From positions 1 to 64,000 of the forward strand of contig JXTB01000616.1 in assembly GCA_002914805.1 (NCBI GenBank): a DNA stretch of 64,000 nucleotides, read 5' to 3'. Shown here piece after piece: positions 24,488 to 37,300 of the stretch. Within the stretch, counting starts at the first letter, position 1. Every line of letters begins with the position of its first letter. The translations under genes and the position numbers were made by a program. The notes below the pieces were generated by a model that searched no databases, was not told the DNA's origin, and saw nothing but the letters and a program-made list of their open reading frames with translations. The stretch comes from Parasponia andersonii. Its lineage: Eukaryota > Streptophyta > Magnoliopsida > Rosales > Cannabaceae.

Positions 24488-25114
24488 TGTTGACAGAAGT
24501 TTTGTCAACAATGAATTTAAGAAATTGCAAGATGTGGCTTGTGTGTGTAAAAGATTGATCAATCAAAACATGTAAAAGAGACAAGAATTTTATAGTGGTT
24601 CGGCTCCAAAAAAGATGAGCCTACGTCCACTGCTGTTCACTATTTTCTGAAAGATTACAAGAGAGTACATAGTGTGTTCAGAAAGTAAATCCTTAAGTTA
24701 AGTTTTTTCCTCCCCCGAGATCCCCGAGGGCAATATTGATCTTCCCCTTATATAGGTGAAGGTAGTTCAATGTTTCCCGATTATAAAAATAGGTAAGTAT
24801 ATAATCAGAAAATACAATTTGAGTAATAATATAACTGGGTAATAACTTAAATGAAACGACTGGTCGATCTTGAAAGAGAATCTTTTGTTTCCCTTTCTTT
24901 GTAGATTACCTGTTTGACGAAGCTCGGTCTAATTTCTTTTTCATTCTGGTCGCACTTAACTTGTTCAGAGACTGTCGCACTTGATTCGGAGGGAGATCGC
25001 ATTCGACTTACTCGGAAGAGGTCGCACTTAACTTACTCATACGACCTGTCACGTCCTCTTAGTTGCTTTCCCTTTTTGGCATTGACCATCATCTAATTTT
25101 TAGACCGCACAACA
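24488..25114 (-). repeat. 5' LTR of the Tat element
   Basis: 627 bp, homologous over its length to 16507-17135. It starts TGTTGACAGA and ends ACAACA on the plus strand. The terminal hairpin is weaker than in the other LTR because two stem bases differ. Confidence 0.95.
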
Positions 25115-25119
25115 ATATA

Positions 25120-26545
25120 TATACTATTGTTGGGTGCACTTAGATTCTTTTTTTTCTTCATTTTTTCTTGAAGTAATCGTGGCTAATCTTTTACATTTGG
25201 TTTTAGGAGCGGAGAATCAGCTATATTTTTGATGAATCATTTTTGTTTCTTCCACTGTAAACTGTTATTATAAACAATACTTTTTTATAACAATAGCTTC
25301 GTTTGACCTCAAAAATAAAAACGCTGGGTGATTCTTTTTTTCAGTTCACCCCCGGGCGAACTTCACTGCAAACGTACATTTATAGCTATATGATAATTCA
25401 TCGTCATTGCAAGATCATTTTTCTTAATAAATATTTCTAAATTCACCCAAGTGATTGAAAATCTTTAAATGTCTTTTCTCTTATAATATTTGTAACATAT
25501 ATAAGAAGAAACAGCGTAGCATGTGCATGGACCATGCAAACTAAGCTAACGCACATAACATCAAACTAATTTGCAACTTAATTTAATTTTCTTTACGTGC
25601 ATCTAAAGAACCGAATTCAGTATACATTTTCCAAAATTTTACAAAATCTAAGTTTGCAATACTTTTTTTCTTGGCCGAATAAGTTATGTGCATATAATAT
25701 ATAGATAGGCACGTGCGTGAGTGTGTACCTATGTGGAGAGGGGTGAATACTATAGGTAGGGAAGTAAGTCAAAAGACGGAAAGCTGAAGAAATTGACCCT
25801 CAATGAGAGGGACAGAGGTACTCCTGCCGGAGAAGATAAGAAGCGTGCTTCACTTGCCCGCCTAATGTTTGACTTTCCACCCAAAATTAATTGTTCACTC
25901 ATATTTTTTGTTTTTCTCATATATTAATTAAAGTTATATATTTGCTTGAAAGAATGGCCATATACGAGAAGCATCAAGTTCTCAATTATATATATTGTTA
26001 TCATCATGTCATGACAGTGAAAGCATAAACCCACGGCATATGAATTAAAAATAAAAATACAAGTTGCCCAAAAAGAGGCGTTTTACTCAATATATAAAGT
26101 TAAATGGTGCAATTAATGATTAAAACGTTNNNNNNNNNNNNNNNNNNNNNNNNNNNNNNNNNNNNNNNNNNNNNNNNNNNNNNNNNNNNNNNNNNNNNNN
26201 NNNNNNNATAATTATTGAAACTAAAATGAGTTTAATTCAAAAAGAAAAACAATTAAATGTTAAAAAGAAAAATAATGACAATATTTTTATTTTTAATAAT
26301 TATTATTTGCACTTAAATATTTTTTAAAAATAGAAAGACTATGATAATTGGTTTTCTATATTTTTTTTATTTTTAATATATATTTTATAAGTTTAAAGTG
26401 TAAAATTATCTTTTTATAACAATTATAGTTCTAATTTTGACTAAATATGACAAATTGAATATTTAATTTGATATAAATGAAAAGTTGTGTATATATATAT
26501 ATATATATTTTTTGATAAAACACTAAATGTGGTGAGGTTTTTTTT
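25120..26545. other. Gene-free interval with an assembly gap
   Basis: AT-rich sequence with no supported gene. Positions 26130-26207 are N, so an unknown length may be missing. A short TA run lies near 26489-26508. Confidence 0.6.
26130..26207. other. Assembly gap (78 N)
   Basis: An unbroken run of undetermined bases. Nothing can be said about its content. Confidence 1.
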
Positions 26546-26889
26546 AGGGACATTATTATTTTAATACCTTGGATTTTGACGCTTGGTTCAAATTATATTT
26601 TATGTTTTAGTTATTATCAATATTGACTTTAAGATTTGAAATCTGTTATAAATTCATACCATGTCAATAATTTAGAACAATTAATTTACTAAAATACTGT
26701 TTAAAAATTTGAAAATAAACCATATAAAACTGATTTAATGTATATTAGTAAACTAACTGCTCTAAATTGATGTCATGGTATAAATTTATAACAGATTTAA
26801 ATCGAATAGTCAATATTGATAATAATCAAAATAAAATGTATAAATCGAATAAAATATCAAAATATAAAATATAAAAATAATATTATCCT
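26546..26889. mobile_element. Foldback MITE, copy 1
   Basis: The two halves are inverted copies. AAATCTGTTATAAATTCATA near 26640 is answered on the other strand by AAATCTGTTATAAATTTATA (near 26795). TATTATCAATATTGAC occurs in the left arm, and its complement in the right. The whole can fold into one long hairpin with a short loop near 26730. There is no coding content. The element-specific sequence recurs at about 48412-48865. Confidence 0.75.
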
Positions 26890-28547
26890 TTTTTCTTATA
26901 CTATCACATTCAGATAAAAACTCCGCCATTCTCTTAAGCGTATAAAGAAAATAGTATTGGTTGGGGCACTTGGTTTCTTAAGGAGTAAGGAGGTGTTGCG
27001 CGTATAACTAATTAACTATATTGCTAATATAATTAATCAATATTTTAATCATAATTTAGGTAGCATGTCCTAGTGTCTCACATATTTATAATTTTGATAT
27101 AAAGATTTTATGTATAACTAAAAAAAGCTTATTAAAACACGTGATTGAAACTCTAGTTAGCTACGAAGCTAGTAGCTACGTTGGCACCTATAGAAAGACT
27201 TTTCGTGGTTAATGAAAGAAAACTAAAGCATATATTAAAGTGCAGGAGACCAAATAATAATAGCTATCTTATAATTATTCTATATGGACAAAACAAATGC
27301 TTGCCTATATGATATTCTCCGCGGTTTCCTTGCAGCTTCGTACGAGACATTAGATAATGGTACATAGGTATGGCCCATGGAGTACTAGCATGTTAGACGG
27401 TTCTTTTCTTTTTTCTTTTTTCGTTTCTAGCAAAATGTTCACATTTAAACGCTAGGAATTAGAAAAGTTAGTAGACTGAGATACATAATGAGAAAAGTCA
27501 GTAAAATATCATAATGAGTTATATACAGACATATATATGTACACACAATAGACTGATATCAAATTCAAAGGGAAGTAGCTAGTACTGGTTGTAATAACCT
27601 ATGCAAGGAAAAAAGAAAATGATATTTGAAGTATTCAACATTTAATCACGTCTTGACCATGCAATTCAAAATTAAGCATTGAATGGAGGATTTAGAAAGA
27701 GGGGGAGGTGGCAAAATTCTAATGGATCCAAAACTCGTGGTTGAACTTTGAATATTCTAGATTTCTCAATAATTTTTTTCATTAAAAAAAAAAAAGAAGC
27801 AAATCGGGTATAAATGTTGCATGGTGGAATATATTTGTATTCGTATCAGACAATATCTGTCAAGTTGATTGAGGTTCAATATTTGAGAATCAGAGTTTCC
27901 TATTTTATGTGTTGGGAAATTAAGGTCATTATATCCACCGAATAATTGGCCGACCAAAATATAATGAATTATTATAGCCCTATTTGGACTAAAAATTCCA
28001 CTTGAAAATTGTCTTCACATGTCATAAAATAAACTCATGCCAACTTCTTTCTCAAGAGAACTAATGGAAGGTAATCACGTACGTAATTGCAAGTAAGAAA
28101 AGTTAAAGGATTTTGAGCTTGTCATGTTCATTCTATTTAATTAAAATGAAAAAGACGAAGAAGAGATTTGACCACGAAGAAATTAGGCGTGGGGAAACTT
28201 AACTTCTCAACCGCTTGGAAATAAAATTTAATTTTCTTGGCATATGTAGTAATGCTACCTTCTTACATACGCCTAATTTATTACAAAATTAGAGTTGGGC
28301 CAAACGAAAAATACAATTTTACTACTTAGAGGCACTTGAATATATAAAAATATAAATAAATGTCAGAGTGATAAACTGACTAATTACCATAAATTTTTGG
28401 ATGATTTTGGGTTATATAATTCTCAAACTAAAAAAAAAAAAAATCTGAACCGTCTAGAAAAATTTCCATGCAATCTAGGCGTAATATATTTTTAAGACTG
28501 TATAATGTACGTAATTCCTATTTTTAATTAAGGGTGGAGGATTAGAA
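26890..28547. other. Gene-free AT-rich interval
   Basis: No gene, RNA gene or clear repeat was recognised. The open frame at 27766-27957 has a polypyrimidine or poly-A context and no family resemblance. Confidence 0.5.
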
Positions 28548-28972
28548 CCTATTTTAGTGCACGTGGTCCCTAAACATTTTAAATGTGACATGGTACAATT
28601 TGATCCAAATCAGAAACAAACGTTTGTTTTATAACGGAGCCTCCAGATTCTTCTTTCTTTTACAGCAAGATTTTTAGCACCTTTAGTCTTTGAACTTTTT
28701 AAAATGCGACAATTTCATCCCAATTTTGTCCTTGAACTAAGAAAATGACCGATTTGACCATAAATTTACAATAATGATGCAATTTGTCACCTTTTAAAAA
28801 GTTCAAGGACCATGGAGACCATAGGCTGCATTACAAAACAAACAACCGTTTACATTTCGGACCAAATTGTAGCATTATTATAAATTCGAGGACCAATTTG
28901 TCACTTTTTTTTAGTTCAAGGACTGAATTGTTATATTTTAAAAAGTTCAGGAACCACATGAGCTAAAAAACT
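28548..28972. mobile_element. Foldback element of a second MITE-like family
   Basis: The left end TTTTAGTGCACGTGGTCCCT and the right end (other strand) TTTTTAGCTCATGTGGTTCC are related inverted repeats. They continue into AAACATTTTAAATGTGACA and GAACTTTTTAAAATATAACA. Shorter versions of the same motif (TTTTTAGCACCTTTAGTCTT, CTTTTTAAAATGCGACA) recur inside, giving a nested foldback structure. No coding content. Confidence 0.65.
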
Positions 28973-30380
28973 TTTTTTTTAAGTGATAAATATGTATATA
29001 TATCAGTTGGGATTTGTTTTATGACTAATTAAAATTTGATGACAATTTATTATGATCACTTAACATTATCTTTGTATTAACAGGTTTTAGTATTTAACAC
29101 GGAAACTTATATAACATCTAGCTCTATAAGTTCGAGCTACTAGTAGCGCACTATCACCTGAGGGTGATTGCAATAGTATTTGAGTATTTTTATTGGGGAT
29201 TTGTCAGCTGATGATTTGATTTTTACAAATAATTTACTCTTTATTGAGTCTTATAGCGTGGGTGGTTCATGCAACTTTCTCATAAGGATTGGAAATGTAG
29301 TTGTTCATACTCTAGTCAAATTTAGTTCCACTTTGACTTCTATTAATATTAATTAGGCTGAGAAAATTCCAATTATTATTGTTCTTCTTATAGCAAACAA
29401 TTTACCTAAATAATAGAATTTCTATATTTACCTTGAAAAAGATATTATTATTTGGTGCATTTCCTTTGTTGGACTCGGCTCATTCCAAGTTATTTCGAAA
29501 TTCAAACTATAGGAAGTCTACTTTTCATTGTTATTTTAAAAACTTGTCATTTCTAAAAGATGTATTGTAACTACCTTTCTTTTCCTTTTGAAAAATCTTA
29601 GAATCAATGTCTAAGGCCCATCAACTCATCAGTACTGGTATTTCCTACTTCATATAAGATCAAAAAGCCCACCCATAAATTAAAATTTGAAAAAGAAAGA
29701 TACAAATTAAGTTGTGAAAGTTAAAAAATTTAGAAAAAGAAAAGAACCAATGAGACAATGAGACAAATGGCATCTGTTTGAGACTTCATCACTCAATAGT
29801 CACTATATAGTCTAACTACCAATTATAGACCTTGATATGGTCCCTCACATATAACCTTAGCGTTGAAAAAAACAGTGAACTACGACTTTCGAATGGCCCA
29901 ACCACCTTAACTATGAATGTAGTAAGTATAAGAAAAATAAAGAATTCATTTAAAAGAAAAAAAAAAAAGTTTCGGAAATGAAGCTGGGCTGGGACATTTA
30001 AGAGATGTTTGCTTGAGTTCTAACTCTCTTGCTCTCTCTGCTTTAGCAAGGGATTTTTGTTAAGCCTTCTCTGCATGCTTAGTCCCAATCTTTCATTGCA
30101 TTTTTATAAGGGTCCTCAACGTTTCCTTTTGGCAAATTAGTCCTCAACCTTAAAGTTTAAGGACAACCGTGCCCTTTTTGATGTCGAATAGCTCACTTAT
30201 ATATGCTCACATGGCATTTTTTTCCTCCAATTTCACCAAGGATATCAGCTGGAATTAAGAAAAATATAATTTCTCCAAAATGTCCAGCTAGCAATTTTGT
30301 TTTTACCATATATCACACTTAGAGCCCGACCTAAGTGTGATATTCTACTAAAAAATCTATGTTAGCCCTCAAAAAATATA
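28973..30380. other. Gene-free AT-rich interval
   Basis: No supported gene or element. Confidence 0.5.
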
Positions 30381-31330
30381 TTCTACAAGGAAGAAATTCC
30401 TATGAAATGCTGAGTCAAATTTTGAAGTGGTAGGTAGTGTGGGATCCGTTCCTAAATCATGTATCAAGTGGACGATTAAGTGGCAAAAGAGGTCACTGGG
30501 GGTACACCGTCCGACACGTGTCCAGGAAGACCGCTTAAAAGCCACACGAATTGCATGTGATACCGTATGAGCACGTGGGCTGTCGAAGGCCAGGGCCGAA
30601 TCCATCCCAGACCCTAGACGAGTTCGGCCCAGCTCAGTTCCTACCTCGATAGCTGAGGGTCAAGAGGCTCGATGGTCTTCCACCAGAAGACCATTAGAGA
30701 CAGTGTACTACTCCAGACCCAAACAGGGCATTTAAAACGATCCTGGGTAGGTGCGCGCATTGGGTAAACCGTCCTGACAGAACGACAATTTATCAAAGTC
30801 TCGCCCCCCGACAGGCTCAAGCCATAAGGGACGGCAGAAACTAGGCCACGACAATGTAAGAGAAATCGCGGTAACTACGGCCCGTGATTTCTGGAGTAAA
30901 TCCTGATGAGAAAAGGTACTCGGTCCTGAGATTGAAAACCATAAGGTTCTCAGTTCCACGACTACATATATGAGTCATGCGTCCCCCTGAGAATGAGGCA
31001 TATATATATATATATATACCTGCCATGCATCTCCTGGAGGACGAGAGGCATATACGCATATAAAAAGAAATATATAAAAATATATAAGTAAGAGAAAAAC
31101 TTAATCTTTGCTACTCAATCTTAGGGATAAACATCTGATTTAAGCATCAGAGAGTCTTTGCAGATGACTACCCATGTCTCTCTGATCCAACTTGAAATCA
31201 AAAGTACCCTGAGATAGCGAAGACACATGGACAGTTGGTAAATACAGCATCAGTAGTTCAGAGACACGTAGACAGCTAGTAAGAATCGCACCAAGAGGTA
31301 GTATTCATATGACCTCAAGTGAAAGTTACA
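30380..31330 (+). repeat. LTR remnant (possible solo LTR) of a gypsy-type element
   Basis: An island of markedly higher GC in AT-rich DNA. It contains CCGACACGTGTCC, a TATA-like region (30990-31070) and then ATCTGATTTAAGCATCAGAG followed by TCTTTGCAG and TCTCTGATC, a word series common near the R/U5 part of many plant gypsy LTRs. No internal retroelement genes flank it, so it is a solo LTR or fragment. Its exact ends and target duplication were not found. Minus-strand open frames inside (30369-31059) are shadows of this non-coding sequence. Confidence 0.5.
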
Positions 31331-32658
31331 TAGTTTCATTGTCAAAACAAGAAATTAAGTACTAATTTTTCCTAGCTGATGATCAGTGGGACAAGAAAAC
31401 TGCAAGAATGCAAGGATATAAATATGAATACAGAAAAATTGGAAAAGGAAAAAAAAAAAAAAGACTGTAAAGTGAAAAATGCGTTATATTTCTGATATGG
31501 CTACAAATATATATGATACGTGCATGCTCATTTTCTCATTCTAATGTATATCTCTAGTACTAGCTAGCTAACATATATAATCTAGATTGGCAGCTTGTCG
31601 TTTCCAGAAAATTTTCAAAGGAATAAGGAGAAGTACTTGTCATTATTGAATTATCCGCTCCCAAACTGCGAAACTATGGTTTTGTCTTTTAAATTTTGAT
31701 TCACCAATTATCTATCACTAGTCATCCACTAGATGAGCTTTATTATTGTCGTATTTCCTTTTGGCCGAAACATTTGAATGTCGTTTATGCGAAAAAAGTA
31801 TAATCCGTCTTAGACTACACCAAAATTTCATCACTGTGATGGCCAACGGCTGAGTTTCTTACACCTTACGCTTAAATGAGAGGAAGAACACACACACACA
31901 CACGCATACATATATATATATATATATGTATCCATCTATGTATATAGTGCTCAAAAAGGTCTATATAATAAACATCGTTTGTTGGTGTCGGCAAACATTG
32001 ACTGAGAGGTCTATATCCCTTAGAAGTGAAGATTTGAAACGAAGAAATTCTTCGCCAAGGCTCCTTCATTGTGTAGATCAATGTTCAATCAATTACATTG
32101 TGAGATGCACCTGTATCACATTAAAAACATTCAAGAAGTTTTTGTTAGAAAATATGAGGTCTATATGTGCAATTTAAACTTTCTTAAAATATTAAACTAA
32201 TATGACATTAGAGTCCACACACGATCGACTTTCACGTGAACATTGATCTTGTATTTTAATATGCGTAATTTTTGTGATCTCACCTTTTTTTATTCTCGTT
32301 CGAAAACTAAATGAAAAATATAGTGTGTCTCACGTTCTATTAGTTTTATACATTTTTTTAGTAAGTAATATTAGTTAAGATTTCCAGACTAATGAAAAGA
32401 ATTAGTAAATTAATTAACACATTAAATTCGACCACATAATAAGATGGTGTGATGGCACTATAGCAGATTGCCACTCTCTCTCATGCTGGGACAAGATATT
32501 GCCTAAATACTAAGGAAAGGAACTAAATCAGGTGCCTGTGCCAGCCATTGCTAACCACTTAACCACTACACACCAAACTGGTTATCTCTTTTATACTCCA
32601 CCTATTGAGACGGTCTTTGGTCTTAAAAGGATTTTAATCCATTCCCAAGTATAGTGAC

Positions 32659-32663
<5 letters not shown>

Positions 32664-32735
<72 letters not shown>
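32664..32735. repeat. (CT)30 plus (TA)n compound microsatellite
   Basis: About 60 bases of uninterrupted CT followed directly by a short TA run, the longest simple repeat in the window. Confidence 0.97.
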
Positions 32736-32736
<1 letters not shown>

Positions 32737-34319
32737 GAGCTATAAAAATAACACACATATGTGTAATAAATTGACATTTCTTCCAAATATTAATAAAACC
32801 ATATGCTTCAGTCACGAATTCCATTTTTGTCCATTTGTTTTGGGGTTATTCAAAATCTTGACATAAAATGTAAATCTATTCGTAGGACTGTAGGAGCAGA
32901 TACCCTTTGTATATGGAAATTTTTTCCAAAAAGAAGGGAGAGAAGGGGGGGAAGAAGCTGAAGGCAACAGAATTCCACATCTTCATATCATTAATATCAA
33001 AATTGAACAATTGATTTAGAGATCAACTCCCCCAATCTATAGACAAAGGATTTAGCATAAGCGAAAATTCAGTACTGATGTTGAATTATTAACTTGGGTT
33101 GGTAAGAGAACATGATTTGTAAATATGGTAATTATTCTACTTGACTATGATCAGATATACAGAAAGAGTCATTTATAAATTTCATTACCTACTAAAACTA
33201 GAAGATACCTAATCAATCTTCTAGAGAGCATACTTTAATTTCGCATGATCATCACATAAAACCTATATATATATATATATATATATAGTCATATATAAGT
33301 TTTGTTAGATAGTAAAACTATAAGTTCCCTAATCAATCTACTAAGGAGAGAAAGAGAAAATAAATAAAGAGAAAAGTAGTTGGTAATTTTGGCATGATCT
33401 TAACAAACCTCAATTATTAATGCAACTAAGGATATTTTTTCTCTGATAGCTAACAACCTAAGAAAGAGAAGCTAAACACCCTAAATTGATGGCATATAAT
33501 TATTTATTGGCCTAACTTAACATATACATATACATTATCACCACTAGTGAATTTTTGCTAATAATCAAATATCCCCGACATTTTTTTTTTATTGGGTTTT
33601 GCTTTAGTTGTAATAATTGCATAAAACACACAGTTTTAGTAGCCAACTTTCCAGGTAGCCCGTCTGTTTCACAACATACACCTTAGGTCTCACTCCATCA
33701 ACCACTGGTTGAGCTTTTTTTCTTTTTATTTTTTTATTTCAACCTTTCGTCTATTTACACCCACTATTACTACTATTAATCAATAACTTTTGTTTCAACA
33801 ATTAAATCAATCAGATATTTATTTTTTCTAAAAAAAAAAAAAGAAAAATCAATTTTGAATAAATAAATAGATAAAAGCAAAAATGGTGCGTACATTAAAA
33901 GCGTGTAAGCAACCATATTATAGATTTCTCATGCACCTTCCTATTCTTGCCCGAAATATAGCTAGTTAGTGAAGCCCAAAACTAGGTCCCCTGATATAAT
34001 GGGCCTATGTCCTCTCTCTCTCTCTCTCTCTCTAAGTCTATCTCATTTTGACTGTAATGAAAACTTAGAACACTAATACGACATTAGTAATGATAATCAA
34101 GCTTTAACTTTAAGTAATCTCAGATTAACCCATCACCATCATCCTCATCCTCATCATCATCGTCGTCCCAATCTCCAAACCCAAACCCAAAACCAGAAAT
34201 TTCAGAAACAGAGAAACCATTTTTCAATTTCGAAGCAACGTAACAAATACAGCTCAATAACCCCACCACACATTCCTCTCCCTTACTCCCAATTCTCGAC
34301 TTTCTCTCTCTAAAACGTT

Positions 34320-34342
34320 AGAGAGAGAGAGAGAGAGAGAGA
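34320..34342 (+). promoter_or_regulatory. (GA)n element in the IRX14 leader
   Basis: GA dinucleotides ending six bases before the IRX14 start codon. In plants such 5' UTR GA runs can be bound by BASIC PENTACYSTEINE proteins; that role is an inference here. Confidence 0.5.
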
Positions 34343-34348
34343 ACGACA

Positions 34349-37300
34349 ATGAAGCTCTCGGCGTTGCAGCAGAGCTACACGAATCGACGGAGCAACAGCT
34401 TCAGAGGATCGGCGCCGTTGGATTCGTCTGCCGACGGCTCAATCAGGTCGCCGGCGGCGATCTTCTGGCTTGTGCTCCATGGGCTCTGCTGCCTCATCAG
34501 CCTCGTCCTTGGATTCCGTTTCTCTCGCCTGGTTTTCTTCTTCCTCTTCTCTACTTCTTCCCCTACTAACAGCCTTTACCCGGTCCCGTTTCGCTCCGCC
34601 ACTGAGCTCGGCGGTGGTGGAGCCTTCGACCTACGCCGCTCTGCTCCTGAATTCCCGGCGAATAGGACCGGCGTCACCACCAGCTCGAGTAGCCGGGTCG
34701 TGGTCGGCCGCCACGGGATCCGAATCCGGCCTTGGCCGCACCCGAATCCGACTGAGGTCATGAAGGCGCACCAGATAATTGACACGGTCCAGAGGGAGCA
34801 GAGGCGTCAATTCGGGGTCAAGAACCCTAGGACGGTCGTGGTTGTGACTCCCACTTATGTACGGACGTTCCAGGCGCTCCACATGACCGGGCTGATGCAC
34901 TCCCTGATGCTGGTGCCGTACGACCTCGTTTGGATCGTGGTGGAGGCTGGCGGGGCCACCAATGAGACCGCTTCGATCCTGGTCAAGTCGGGGCTCCGGA
35001 CCATTCACGTTGGGTTCGACCAGCGGATGCCCAATTCCTGGGAGGGTCGCCACCGGTTGGAGGCTCGGATGAGGCTTCGTGGGTTGAGGTCGGTTCTTAC
35101 TACTTATGCTTAGTTCGGTTGCTAAATTTGGTCTTTACTTGACTTTCATGTTGGGTAATTTTTCTTTTTCGAAATTGAGGTACATTTGTGATATCTGATC
35201 TAGAAAATCTATGAAATCTTCCAATTTAAGCAACAAAGATGAACTCTTTAACGTTTAGGTATGAACTCTTTAACGTTTAGGTCAGTCTCTAGTGTGTAAA
35301 ATGAAACTGATCTGGTCGTCGTGTGATGGAACAGAACTGTGAGAGACCAGAAGCTAGATGGGATTGTGATGTTTGCGGATGACAGTAATATGCATAGTAT
35401 GGAACTCTTTGATGAGATCCAGAATGTGCAATGGTTTGGTGCTCTTTCAGTTGGAATACTTGCTCATCCAGGTGATACAGAATCGGATGAATCGTTGGTG
35501 TCTACGATGCAGAAAAAGGAGGATGAGCAAAACCTGCCAATGCCTATTCAAGGTCCTGCTTGTAACTCGTCGAATAAGTTAATTGGTTGGCACACCTTCA
35601 ATTCGCTGCCGTATGCGGGGAAGAAAGCAATTTACATTGATGATAGGGCAACGGTGCTCCCCCGGAAGCTTGAGTGGGCTGGATTTGTGTTGAATTCCAG
35701 GATGCTTTGGAAGGAAACTGAAGATAAGCCAGAGTGGGTTAAGGATCTAGATACATTAGATGGAGTTGGTGAGAATATAGAGAGTCCTTTATTCTTGTTG
35801 AAAGACCCTTCCTTGGTGGAGCCACTGGGAAGCTGTGGGCGCCAGATTTTGCTCTGGTGGCTCCGTGTTGAAGCCCGGTTTGATAGCAAATTTCCTTCCA
35901 GGTAAGTCTTCTATCTATCAATTTTCTTCTGGCAAATTTTCCCATTGTGATTTGATGCAATTAAATAGTTATTCTGACATTATAGTTAGCGACATTTAGC
36001 TGATAACTAAATGATTTAGAATTGACTTGTCCATAGTAAATCATGAGTTGATTGGTATTGGTGACATTGGTTGCATTTATAATTTGTATTTTGAGATTGG
36101 AAATGATAGATAAAGTTAGCAAAAAATGGTTCATCTATTCCAAGCTAGTGGAAAAATATTTCTGCATTGAAGGGTCTAAATTTTTTAAGCTTTCTAAACA
36201 TTGATATCTATAAAGCAAAGATGTTTACCATGTTGCAAATGGGAACTTATTGACTGCAAGCTGTTACCAAGAGTAACTTAATTAACTGAAATTAGCAAAA
36301 ATGAGAGAAACTAATTAGGAGCTAATGAACTAATGGAAAAAGACTAGCTATTATAACCTTTATTACCTATAGGCTTGGAACTACACGTATTATATTTTTT
36401 AAGAGAAGTCTGAGTACTGCACTGCAACTTTAGTGGCTTGGAAGTGGACCAGGCTTATATGGTTTGGGTCATGGGCCTGGTATGGTATCTATCTTCTGTG
36501 TAATGACTTTTTCTGGGAGATGTTCTGTATATGGCTGTATTAGAGTAGTCCAGAATGGTGTCCTGATGTGCAGATCCTGGAGTAAGTCAGTTTGGCCATG
36601 GCTTACCCAGTGTCAAATATGTCCACAATAGGACCCAACTTTTTAAAGACTAATACTTTGAAGTGGATAAATTGGATGTTGATGATTAAACTTGGTGACC
36701 ATAACATATTGTCAGTTTTATTATTTTAAATTGATTATCTTGAGTAGCTTGCCTGTCAGTGTGTCCTTATGTAAAGTTGTTTAGGCATACAGTGGACAGG
36801 TGTTCAAACTACGTTTAGTATTGTATATTACATGAAGTTACAAACTTGTAAGATTCCTTTTTAAAAAAAAAAAAAAAAACTTGTAAGAGATTATGGTAGA
36901 TTCGTTTTCTTGTTTTGGGTTTTACAGTGATACATATTAGAATGACTCATCTCAAATGAAACTCTAGATCAGTTCATTAGCATTCAGGTGCAAGTTTCCA
37001 TGTGCTACATTTTTAACTAGTAACCGTTGGAGATAGATGCAATGATAGAGTAAAGGCCTTACTGAAAAATAATTAAATAAATAAACTAGAAGAAGAAGAA
37101 AAACAAAAGTATGGAGTAAAGGTGACCAATGGTCGGTTATGCACCGACTCTGAAAAATCTGTATTTAGTATATTCCCACGAATCACGTGATAGACATTAT
37201 AGAAGTTGGTCAATAGTGGTTCCTGTTGGAACCTATATGTGTAAACTTCGGAAGTACTGCTTTAGATTTGCTGGAATTCTGGATATTTCTTCTGTTTTTG

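Larger units (their letters stand above)
16507..25114 (-). mobile_element. Ty3/gypsy retrotransposon of Tat type, internally deleted
   Basis: An 8.6-kb element with LTRs at 16507-17135 and 24488-25114, both TGTTG...CAACA, flanked on each side by ATATA (16502-16506, 25115-25119). The element reads on the minus strand. A primer-binding-site-like ATTGGCGCTAGAAGAAGG follows the 5' LTR (complement of about 24470-24487), and a purine tract GGAGTGGAGGGGCAAT precedes the 3' LTR (complement of 17136-17151). On the minus strand, gag, a Tat-type zinc knuckle, an aspartic protease and then the tail of integrase are recognisable. Reverse transcriptase, RNase H and most of integrase are absent. An antisense accessory gene lies between the pol remnant and the 3' LTR, an arrangement known in Tat elements. 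A hand comparison of the first ~175 LTR bases gives roughly 8% difference, so the insertion is not recent. It cannot move without help. Confidence 0.93.
31331..34348. other. Gene-free interval and IRX14 promoter region
   Basis: Contains AC/AT repeats (31888-31928), a long (CT)n run followed by (TA)n (32664-32735), a (TA)n run (33263-33287), a CT run (about 34012-34033) and a CAT/CTC-rich leader (34130-34170). The last ~250 bases should hold the IRX14 promoter and 5' UTR. No other gene is supported. Confidence 0.55.

Noticed and set aside
25760-25870. Possible microRNA precursor (short GC-richer stretch)
   Set aside because: No stable long hairpin and no match to conserved plant microRNA sequences that I could recognise.
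30369-31059. Three overlapping minus-strand open frames
   Set aside because: They lie in the LTR-like remnant, overlap one another and have no protein-family signature.
34576-35053. Minus-strand open frames of 69 and 140 codons in IRX14 exon 1
   Set aside because: Shadows caused by the GC-rich third positions of the IRX14 coding exon.
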